Shown in pieces: positions 6,812 through 11,687 of a stretch of 11,687 nt of DNA. The number at the start of each line of letters is the position of its first letter. The first letter of the stretch is position 1. The position numbers were made by a program, and so were the translations under genes. The stretch comes from CAYVBN01 sp964538565 (GTDB lineage: Bacteria > Pseudomonadota > Alphaproteobacteria > Rhizobiales > Xanthobacteraceae), in NCBI GenBank assembly GCA_964538565.1, contig CAZIGW010000317.1, positions 1 through 11,687 on the forward strand, in the 5' to 3' direction. The notes under the pieces are model-generated. The model made no database searches. It had not been told where the DNA came from and saw nothing but the letters and a program-made list of their open reading frames with translations.

Positions 6812-6834
6812 GATGTTCGCGCTTACGGAACATC
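6812..6834. repeat. Inverted repeat over the predicted fixK start site
   Basis: GATGTTC (6812-6818) and GAACATC (6828-6834) form 7-bp perfect arms around a 9-bp spacer. It overlaps the predicted fixK -10 and transcription start. CGGAAC also occurs twice, at 6806 and 6826, 20 bp apart. The symmetry is unlike the TTGAT-N4-ATCAA FixK box. The position would suit an operator, for instance for negative feedback. Confidence 0.5.
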
Positions 6835-6837
6835 ATA
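6832..6837 (-). promoter_or_regulatory. Predicted -10 element of the FixJ-dependent fixK promoter
   Basis: On the minus strand TATGAT (6837-6832) matches five of six positions of TATAAT. The matching -35 position (6860-6855, ATCACT) is poor, as in an activator-dependent promoter, and the two TTACGTA boxes lie just upstream, centred about 40 and 50 bp before a start near 6825. The leader would be about 39 nt. Confidence 0.55.
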
Positions 6838-6860
6838 GCCGAACCGCCCCGCCGAGTGAT

Positions 6861-6878
6861 TTACGTAACATTACGTAC
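6861..6878 (-). promoter_or_regulatory. Two FixJ-type boxes upstream of fixK
   Basis: The plus strand reads TTACGTAACATTACGTAC: two TTACGTA units exactly 10 bp apart (6861 and 6871), on the same face of the helix. Each fits the first seven positions of the FixJ-binding consensus KTAMGTAG known from Sinorhizobium meliloti as I recall it. They lie about 75-92 bp upstream of the fixK GTG. The TAA ending the distal part of the first unit (6863-6861) is the stop codon of the upstream receiver gene. Confidence 0.75.
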
Positions 6879-7259
6879 CTGCCGGCGCTCGGCCGGAGCG
6901 GCTGCCGCGCGTCCAAGCTGCGCCACGACCACCTCGCCGTTGAGCGGCTTGCGCAACAGATTTTGCGGCCACCAGTCGCGCAGCTGGCGCAGTTCCGCGT
7001 CGATCGCACCCTGCGGCTGCCCCGAGATGGCGACGATGCGCGGCGGATCCTTGAGGCACCGCAGCCAGCCGATGATGCGGCGGCCGCTGACACCCGGCAG
7101 TTCGAGATCGACGAAGACGACGTCCTCGGAACCGGGTGGCGAGCCGCGGAAAAAGCTCTCCGCGCCGCGGTGGGCAACGACCGCGAAGCCGAGGTTCTCG
7201 ATCAGGAGAGAGAGCGATTCACTGACGCCCGGATCGTCCTCGAGCAGATGAACCAGCAT
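6861..7259 (-). CDS. Stand-alone response-regulator receiver protein between fixJ and fixK
   Basis: A 132-residue protein made of one receiver domain and no output domain. The acidic pocket is D8/D9, the phosphoacceptor D51 (VFVDLELPG), the switch residue S79 (VAISG) and the conserved lysine K104 (LLRKPL), so it should be phosphorylatable. After the domain only a short tail (about 117-132) remains. ATG 7259 has GGAG 7 nt upstream. It lies 74 bp upstream of fixK and 364 bp downstream of fixJ on the same strand. Bradyrhizobium carries a comparable receiver gene (bll2758, from memory) at the same place, FixJ-controlled. It may take phosphate from FixL and dampen the signal, or act by protein contact; its role is not known to me. 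The last codons and the stop overlap the FixJ boxes of fixK. Confidence 0.85.
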   Translation of the reverse strand: MLVHLLEDDPGVSESLSLLIENLGFAVVAHRGAESFFRGSPPGSEDVVFVDLELPGVSGRRIIGWLRCLKDPPRIVAISGQPQGAIDAELRQLRDWWPQNLLRKPLNGEVVVAQLGRAAAAPAERRQVRNVT

Positions 7260-7623
7260 GAGGAAGCTCCATGCGCACGAACACCACTCCCCAGCCTTCT
7301 CCCGCGCGCGCCCGATCTCAATTCGTACAATCCCGCGTGCGCAGAATTACGGACGCGGGCGACGTGCGGCAGCGTGGTGGGTATCGCGCGAGCCGGGCGG
7401 CCGGCGCCTCGATCGCGATCCGCAAACGTGGAAAACCCGTCTTGCCTACGATCGCGCTCCCCTTCGACGGCCTGGCGCACGATCCCGTCGGAGAACCGAT
7501 TCCACGTCGTCGATCCCGTGCCCCCAGTCTTTGCGGCTTTGATGGAATCAGAGCCGGGGCTCCGGGTTCCTGGCTTGACGCGTTCTCTTCACGCGAACCG
7601 ATGCCCCTTCGCTCGAAAACGCT
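7260..7623. other. 364-bp intergenic region between the receiver gene and fixJ
   Basis: I see no convincing gene here. The half next to fixJ (7540-7623) looks like a dispersed repeat, listed separately. A perfect palindrome GATCGCGATC lies at 7411-7420. CATGAGGAAGCTCCATG around 7257-7273 is nearly symmetrical and puts an ATG and a Shine-Dalgarno-like motif on each strand. The plus-strand frame from ATG 7271 (118 codons to 7627) is arginine- and proline-rich, with third-position GC near 64 percent by my rough count, low for this DNA, and overlaps the fixJ end; I do not call it. No terminator for fixJ is visible and no clear promoter for the receiver gene was found. Confidence 0.6.
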
Positions 7624-7624
7624 C
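7540..7624 (-). repeat. Probable dispersed Rhizobiales intergenic repeat abutting fixJ
   Basis: On the minus strand it begins AGCGTTTTCGAGCGAAG directly after the fixJ stop codon, continues with GGTTCGCGTGAAGAGAACGC and ends with CTCTGATTCCATCAAAGCC. I recognise this from memory as a common intergenic sequence in Bradyrhizobium, Rhodopseudomonas and relatives (typically GAGCATTTTCGAGCGAAGTGG and so on). It has internal symmetry, CGCGT-n7-ACGCG. No transposase is present, so a small non-coding repeat is most likely. The copy cannot be compared with others inside this window. Confidence 0.6.
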
Positions 7625-8247
7625 TAATGGCTGAGCACGATGCGCACCAGATCGGCGGCGTTCCTGGCGCCGAGCTTTTCCATGATGCGCGCGCGATGCA
7701 CCTCGACGGTGCGCGGGCTGATCCCGAGCCGCCGTCCCGCCTCCTTGTTGGAAGCGCCGCCGGCGATCTGCGTCAGGACCTCGCGTTCGCGCGGGGTCAG
7801 AAGGTGGCGGCCGGGAAACTCCCGCGACAGCGCATCGGCCGCCTCGGCGTTCTCGCCGCGTTCCTTCCAGGCCTCGACCGCCTCGCGAACGCGCGCGACC
7901 ACCGTCTTGGCGTCGAACGGCTTTTCGATGAAATCGAGCGCGCCGTGCCGGATCGCTTCGACCGCCATCGGAATGTCGCCGTGCCCGGAGATGATGAAGA
8001 TCGGCGCCGGATAGTTTTCGGCGTTGAGGTCCTTGAGGATGTCGAGCCCCGAGCGTCCGGGCATGTGCACGTCGAGGATGATGCAGGCGGGCGGATGGGA
8101 GCGCGCGGCGGCCAGAAAGGCGTCTCCGTCGGAAAAGTCCGCCACCCGGTAGCCTTCGATCGAGAACACGACCGAGAGCGCGTCGCGGACGGCAGGATCG
8201 TCGTCCACGATGAAGATTTCGGCGTCCGATGCCGCCTCCGGGACCAT
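7624..8247 (-). CDS. fixJ: Two-component response regulator FixJ
   Basis: Transcription activator phosphorylated by FixL at low oxygen, 207 residues, the normal FixJ length. The receiver domain (about 9-125) has acidic residues D15/D16, phosphoacceptor D59 (ILDVHMPG), switch S87 (IISGHGD) and K109 (FIEKPF). A linker (about 126-145) leads to a LuxR/NarL-type HTH (about 146-205) with LTPREREVL at 150-158 and the recognition region SNKEAGRRLGISPRTVEVHR (166-185). ATG 8247 has AAGGA 8 nt upstream and overlaps the fixL stop by one base (TGATG), so the two are translationally coupled. Expected target: fixK, through the TTACGTA boxes at 6861-6878. The stop codon directly abuts a probable dispersed repeat. 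Confidence 0.94.
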   Translation of the reverse strand: MVPEAASDAEIFIVDDDPAVRDALSVVFSIEGYRVADFSDGDAFLAAARSHPPACIILDVHMPGRSGLDILKDLNAENYPAPIFIISGHGDIPMAVEAIRHGALDFIEKPFDAKTVVARVREAVEAWKERGENAEAADALSREFPGRHLLTPREREVLTQIAGGASNKEAGRRLGISPRTVEVHRARIMEKLGARNAADLVRIVLSH

Positions 8248-9386
8248 CACGCGCGTCCTTGAATGCCTTCGTCGTCGGACGGCAACGGCAGGTGAAGCGT
8301 GAAGCACGCGCCTCGCCCCGCGCCGCCAGGATCGACCGTCAGGTCGCCCCCGTGATTCAGCGCGATCGTCTTGGAGATCGCCAAGCCGAGCCCGAGCCCG
8401 CTCCCCTTCGACGAGGTGAACGCCTTGAACAGATCGGCAACCGCCTCGGCGGAGACGCCGGGACCGTTGTCCTCCACGTCCAGAAGCACCGATCCTTCCC
8501 CGCGGCGCGTCGCGATCCGCACGGTCGCGGCCGGATGGTTCTGGACCGCGTCGAGGGCGTTTCGCACCAGGTTGACGATCACCTGCTGGATCTGGATCGG
8601 GTCGACCAGCACCTGCGGCAGATCCTCCGCCAGCGACCGCACGACGCGCGTGCCGGCCCGGTGTCCGAGCAGGGCGAGCTCGGCGGCGTCCTCGACCAGC
8701 GGATTGAGATCGACGAGCCGCCGCAACGGCTCGCGCTTCTCGATGAAGCTGCGCATCCGGTGAATGATGTTCCCGGCGCGCTCGGCCTCGCGCACGGCCT
8801 TCTCGAAGATGGCGAACGCGCTCTCCGGAAACGAGCCGCCGAGACCCTGCCGGGCGCTCATCCGCTCGACCGCCTGGAGATAGAGCACCAGCGCCGTCAA
8901 CGGCTGGTTGAGCTCGTGGGCGATCGTCGCCCCCATCTCGTCCATCGCCGAGATGCGGGCCATGCGCAGAAGATCGGCCTGCAACTGGGTCAACCTGTGC
9001 TCCGCCTCGCGGCGCGCGCGGATGTCGCGCATGATCCCGATGAACTGCCGGCCCTCGGGCGTGTGCGCTTCGCCCACGGAGAGCTCGATCGGGAACACCG
9101 TTCCGTCGCGGTGCTTGGCCGCCACCTCGCGGCCGACGCCGATGATCTTGCGCCGGCCGGTTCGCAGATAGTCCGCGAAATAGCGGTCGTGATGCTTGGA
9201 ATACTCCGGCGGCATGATGACCTTGACGTTCTGGCCCATCACTTCGGCGGCGGAAAAGCCGAACATGCGTTCGCACGCCTTGTTGAACACCAGAATGCGC
9301 GCCTGATCGTCGATGACGATGATGCCGTCGACGGCCGTATCCAATACGCTCGCCAGTCGCGCCTCACTGACGGTAGGCCCAGACAT
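8247..9386 (-). CDS. fixL: Oxygen-sensing haem-PAS histidine kinase FixL
   Basis: Cytoplasmic kinase that autophosphorylates when O2 leaves its PAS-bound haem and then phosphorylates FixJ. It has 379 residues, shorter than Bradyrhizobium FixL (about 505): a single PAS domain (about 8-123), HisKA (about 144-215) and HATPase (about 260-368), no membrane helix and no first PAS domain. The haem-PAS features include the proximal histidine H66 in SKHHDRYF and the oxygen-signalling arginine R86 in IIGVGREV (H200 and R220 of Bradyrhizobium). By the same gap-free alignment, haem-propionate partners R206 and H214 are replaced by D72 and K80. Kinase motifs are H157 (IAHELNQPL), N276 (NLVRNALDA), D306-N-G-P-G and GSGLGLGLAISK. 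ATG 9386 follows GGAAAGGCGG, a good ribosome binding site; ATG 9452 would add 22 residues with a weaker site. It is the first gene of fixLJ. Confidence 0.92.
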   Translation of the reverse strand: MSGPTVSEARLASVLDTAVDGIIVIDDQARILVFNKACERMFGFSAAEVMGQNVKVIMPPEYSKHHDRYFADYLRTGRRKIIGVGREVAAKHRDGTVFPIELSVGEAHTPEGRQFIGIMRDIRARREAEHRLTQLQADLLRMARISAMDEMGATIAHELNQPLTALVLYLQAVERMSARQGLGGSFPESAFAIFEKAVREAERAGNIIHRMRSFIEKREPLRRLVDLNPLVEDAAELALLGHRAGTRVVRSLAEDLPQVLVDPIQIQQVIVNLVRNALDAVQNHPAATVRIATRRGEGSVLLDVEDNGPGVSAEAVADLFKAFTSSKGSGLGLGLAISKTIALNHGGDLTVDPGGAGRGACFTLHLPLPSDDEGIQGRA

Positions 9387-9474
9387 CCGCCTTTCCTGGT
9401 CCGCTGCGCCCTCCTCTCGGCTGCCGGAGGTCGTCTCATTCGCCTGCAACATAGCAACGCTCGCCGGGAGCCCG

Positions 9475-9503
9475 ATGGTATTCTGAGAGGCCCGTCCGGA
9501 CAA
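9475..9503 (-). promoter_or_regulatory. fixL: Candidate sigma-70 promoter of fixLJ
   Basis: Minus strand: -35 TTGTCC (9503-9498), a 17-bp spacer and -10 TACCAT (9480-9475), each matching four of six consensus positions. The start would lie near 9468, giving a leader of about 80 nt to ATG 9386. It is the best-spaced pair I found in the region. Confidence 0.4.
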
Positions 9504-9519
9504 CGCCACGCACGTGGCG
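9504..9519. promoter_or_regulatory. Dyad adjoining the fixL -35 element
   Basis: CGCCACG-CA-CGTGGCG is a perfect 7-bp inverted repeat with a 2-bp centre, directly next to the candidate -35 of fixL and within the divergent region. The small spacer favours a protein-binding site over a terminator hairpin. The binding protein is unknown. Confidence 0.45.
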
Positions 9520-9750
9520 GAGCGACGGGACGCGCCTGTCCTGCGCCGAGCCGCCGATGGACAGGGAGCCGCAGTTGTGTTGACCTGTGCGCTGTGCAAG
9601 GCAGGCGCGGGCTCCCGGCACAGGCGCCCGACGGCCTCTCCAGACACGGCTTCCGGCTCCAGAGACAGGCGAGAGCAACGGCGCCAGATGCGGAGTCGGG
9701 CCAGGGCTCCGCAACCTCGAGATAGTGCCGAACGGGACGAAACAAAAGAG

Positions 9751-11687
9751 GTGAAGCAGGAAACCGCCATACTGCAAGGCTGGCTCGTCATCGCGGTCGC
9801 GATCGGCTACATAGGATTGCTGTTTCTGATCGCGAGCTACGGCGACCGCGCACGACAGGTCGGCCGCAAGGGTCAGTCCCGGCCGTGGATCTACCCGCTG
9901 TCGCTCGCGATCTATTGCACGTCCTGGACGTTCTTCGGCTCGGTCGGCCTCGCCTCGCGCACCGGGTACGACTTCCTGACCATCTACATCGGTCCCGTGC
10001 TGATGATCGGGCTTGCCCGTCCCCTCGTCCAGCGCGTCGTGCGACTCGCCAAGGCGCAGAACATCACCTCGATCGCCGACTTCATCGCCGCCCGCTACGG
10101 CAAGCACCAGGCCGTGGCCGCGGCCGTCGCGCTGATCGTCATGATCGGCACCATTCCGTACATCGCACTGCAGCTCAAGGCGGTGTCTGCCTCGCTCAGC
10201 ACCATCCTGTCGCATCTCACCGCCAGCACCGGTGTCCAGCCGGTGCTCGGCGACATGGCGCTGTTCGTCGCCCTCCTGATGGCCGCCTTCGCGGTCCTGT
10301 TCGGTACGCGTCACATCGACGCGACCGAGCACCAGGACGGATTGATGCTGGCCATCGCGGTCGAATCGATCGTCAAGCTCGTCGCCTTCGTGGCGGTCGG
10401 CGTGTTCGTGACCTTCGTGATGTTCGACGGCCCGGCGGCGCTGTTCCGGCAGGCGCTCGAGCGACCCGATATCGCCGCGGTGCTCGCGAATGCGCCGGGC
10501 GTCGGCACCTGGACGGCGATGACGCTGCTGTCGACCTTCGCCATCATGATGCTGCCGCGCCAGTTTCACGTGACGGTGGTGGAGAATCACGACGACCGGG
10601 AAATCCGTCGCGCCGCCTGGCTGTTTCCGCTCTATCTGGTTCTGATCAACCTGTTCGTGGTGCCGATCGCGGTGGCCGGCCTGTTGACGCTGCCGCGCGA
10701 CGCCGTCGACAGCGACATGTTCGTGCTCGCGCTGCCGCTCAGCCGCGGGTCCGAGTGGCTGGCGCTCGCGGCCTTCGTGGGGGGGCTTTCCGCCGCCACC
10801 GCCATGGTGATCGTCGAATCGGTTGCGCTCTCGATCATGGTGTCGAACGACATCGTGGTGCCGCTCGTGCTGCAGCGCCGCCCGGCGCTGGTCAGCGGCC
10901 GGGGCGATGTCGGCGCGCTCCTGCTCAAGGTCCGCCGGGCCGCGATCTTCGCGATCCTGCTGTTCGCCTACGTGTACTATCGGCTGGCCGGCGAGGCGGA
11001 GCTCGCCTCCATCGGGCTGTTGTCGTTCGCGGCCGTCGCCCAGCTCGCACCGGCATTCCTGGGCGGCCTGGTCTGGCGGCGCGCCACGGCGCGCGGCGCC
11101 ATCGGCGGCATGACGGTCGGCATTCTGGTCTGGGCCTACACGCTCCTCCTGCCGAGCTTCAGCGACGCCGGCCTGCTCGGCGCCGGGATTCTCCAGCACG
11201 GCCCGTGGGGCCTCACCTTCCTGCGTCCGCAGGCGCTGTTCGGGCTCGACCTGCCGCCGCTCGTGCACGGCGTGCTTTGCAGCCTCGTGCTCAACGTCCT
11301 CGCCTACGTGAGCCTGTCGTTGACGCGCGATCCGGCGCCGATCGAGCGGCTGCAGGCCGACCTGTTCGTGCCGCCCGACCTCACCCCGATCGCGCCGAGC
11401 TTCCGGCTGTGGCGCTCGGCCGTGACCGTCGAGGAATTGACCACCACGGTCGCACGTTATCTCGGCGACGAGCGCACGCGCACTTCGTTCGAAAGCTTCG
11501 CATCGAGCCGGCGCATCAGCCTCGATCCGAACCTCGGCGCCGACTTCCAGCTCCTGCGCTACGCCGAACACCTGCTGGCGTCGGCGATCGGGGCCGCCTC
11601 CTCGCGTCTTGTCCTCTCGCTGCTGCTGCGCAAGCGCAACGTGTCGACCAAGGCGGCGCTGAAGCTGCTCGACGACGCCAACGCGGC
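9751..11687 (+). CDS. SSS-transporter-domain sensor histidine kinase (CbrA-like), 3' end cut
   Basis: N-terminal 645 residues of a protein whose first part is a sodium:solute-symporter (PutP/SSSF-like) membrane domain with about 12-13 helices (about 9-525). Then comes a cytoplasmic segment resembling the STAC domain (about 555-640; VEELTTTVARYLGDERTRTS at 560-579) that links such transporters to kinases. Landmarks are YPLSLAIYCTSWTFFGSVG (48-66), NITSIADFIAARYG (104-117), FGTRHIDATEHQDG (184-197) and MMLPRQFHVTVVENH (266-280). Relatives continue with PAS, HisKA, HATPase and often a receiver domain; these are beyond the edge, so the kinase part is inferred. In Pseudomonas, CbrA senses and transports histidine; the ligand here is unknown. 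The start is uncertain: GTG 9751 has only a weak ribosome binding site, and the homologous start region (ILQGW, 9769) has no ATG, so a non-standard start near 9772 is possible. It diverges from fixL; no functional link is shown. Confidence 0.85.
   Translation, partial: MKQETAILQGWLVIAVAIGYIGLLFLIASYGDRARQVGRKGQSRPWIYPLSLAIYCTSWTFFGSVGLASRTGYDFLTIYIGPVLMIGLARPLVQRVVRLAKAQNITSIADFIAARYGKHQAVAAAVALIVMIGTIPYIALQLKAVSASLSTILSHLTASTGVQPVLGDMALFVALLMAAFAVLFGTRHIDATEHQDGLMLAIAVESIVKLVAFVAVGVFVTFVMFDGPAALFRQALERPDIAAVLANAPGVGTWTAMTLLSTFAIMMLPRQFHVTVVENHDDREIRRAAWLFPLYLVLINLFVVPIAVAGLLTLPRDAVDSDMFVLALPLSRGSEWLALAAFVGGLSAATAMVIVESVALSIMVSNDIVVPLVLQRRPALVSGRGDVGALLLKVRRAAIFAILLFAYVYYRLAGEAELASIGLLSFAAVAQLAPAFLGGLVWRRATARGAIGGMTVGILVWAYTLLLPSFSDAGLLGAGILQHGPWGLTFLRPQALFGLDLPPLVHGVLCSLVLNVLAYVSLSLTRDPAPIERLQADLFVPPDLTPIAPSFRLWRSAVTVEELTTTVARYLGDERTRTSFESFASSRRISLDPNLGADFQLLRYAEHLLASAIGAASSRLVLSLLLRKRNVSTKAALKLLDDANA

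Larger units (their letters stand above)
9387..9750. other. 364-bp divergent control region between fixL and the SSS-domain kinase
   Basis: No supported gene. It contains a candidate fixL promoter (9475-9503), a 16-bp dyad (9504-9519), a 7-bp inverted repeat CCTGTGC (9584-9590) / GCACAGG (9618-9624) and another, CCTGTC (9535-9540) / GACAGG (9560-9565). Open frames crossing it are continuations of antisense frames or upstream extension of the fixL frame with arginine- and serine-rich composition. No FixK box and no clear plus-strand promoter were found. Confidence 0.55.

Noticed and set aside
7344..7354. TTACGGAC as a FixJ box for the receiver gene
   Set aside because: Single degenerate match to a short motif with no partner site and no good -10 at the right distance.
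7271..7627. Plus-strand frame of 118 codons with a Shine-Dalgarno-like AGGAAG before its ATG
   Set aside because: Arginine- and proline-rich, third-position GC low for this DNA, runs through the probable dispersed repeat and into the end of fixJ, no recognised domain.
9580..9600. TTGACC...CAA as a FixK box for the divergent kinase
   Set aside because: The half-site spacing is wrong and the right half does not match ATCAA.
9387..9791. Upstream extension of FixL (to ATG 9452 or ATG 9791)
   Set aside because: The added residues are low-complexity and resemble no PAS or membrane sequence; ATG 9386 has the better ribosome binding site. ATG 9452 remains a weaker alternative.
9436..11571. Long minus-strand open frame antisense to the SSS-domain kinase gene
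   Set aside because: Its product is dominated by Arg, Glu, His, Asp and Gln, the mirror image of a high-GC membrane-protein gene. The plus frame has clear SSS-family motifs.
1..11687. CRISPR arrays, tRNA or rRNA genes, insertion sequences, phage genes, toxin-antitoxin or defence systems
   Set aside because: None seen: no regularly spaced repeats, no transposase, integrase or effector domains, and no tRNA-like cloverleaf noticed by eye.

Overview
The window is high-GC DNA from an alphaproteobacterium, most likely of the order Hyphomicrobiales (Rhizobiales). The reasons are the gene order fixL-fixJ-receiver-fixK, which I recall from Bradyrhizobium (fixL, fixJ, bll2758, fixK2), FixK/FNR-type boxes in front of ccoN and hemN, and an intergenic element resembling a dispersed Rhizobiales repeat. 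The genus cannot be named from the sequence alone.

Layout. Positions 1-3305 (minus) hold ccoN-ccoO-ccoQ-ccoP, the tightly packed operon for cbb3-type cytochrome c oxidase; ccoP runs off the left edge. Upstream of ccoN on the same strand is a two-repeat AbrB-family membrane protein (3392-4510). It is divergent from hemN (4570-5916, plus), the oxygen-independent coproporphyrinogen III dehydrogenase for anaerobic haem synthesis. hemN converges on a FixK-type regulator (6052-6786, minus) across a 135 bp spacer with a strong intrinsic terminator and further hairpins. Then, all on the minus strand, come a stand-alone receiver protein (6861-7259), a 364 bp gap with a probable dispersed repeat, fixJ (7624-8247) and fixL (8247-9386). 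A second 364 bp gap separates fixL from a divergent plus-strand gene (9751 to the right edge), the N-terminal transporter-like part of a CbrA-type sensor kinase.

How the genes work together (inference from known families plus sites seen here). FixL, a soluble single-PAS haem kinase, phosphorylates FixJ when oxygen is low. FixJ~P should bind two TTACGTA boxes in phase upstream of fixK. FixK keeps the E-xx-SR recognition residues for TTGAT-N4-ATCAA, and such boxes lie before hemN (perfect) and ccoN (one mismatch). The sensor, the relay, the second-tier regulator and two outputs, haem supply and a high-affinity haem-copper oxidase, therefore sit within about 9 kb.

The cascade itself is known biology. 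Points worth a second look are the activator sites that contain the stop codon of the gene in front, a possible leaderless hemN mRNA, a FixK lacking both the FNR cysteine cluster and the redox cysteine of Bradyrhizobium FixK2, the orphan receiver, the AbrB gene between two FixK targets, the repeat abutting fixJ, and dyads in the fixK and fixL promoter regions. I see no phage, IS element, CRISPR array, tRNA or rRNA.
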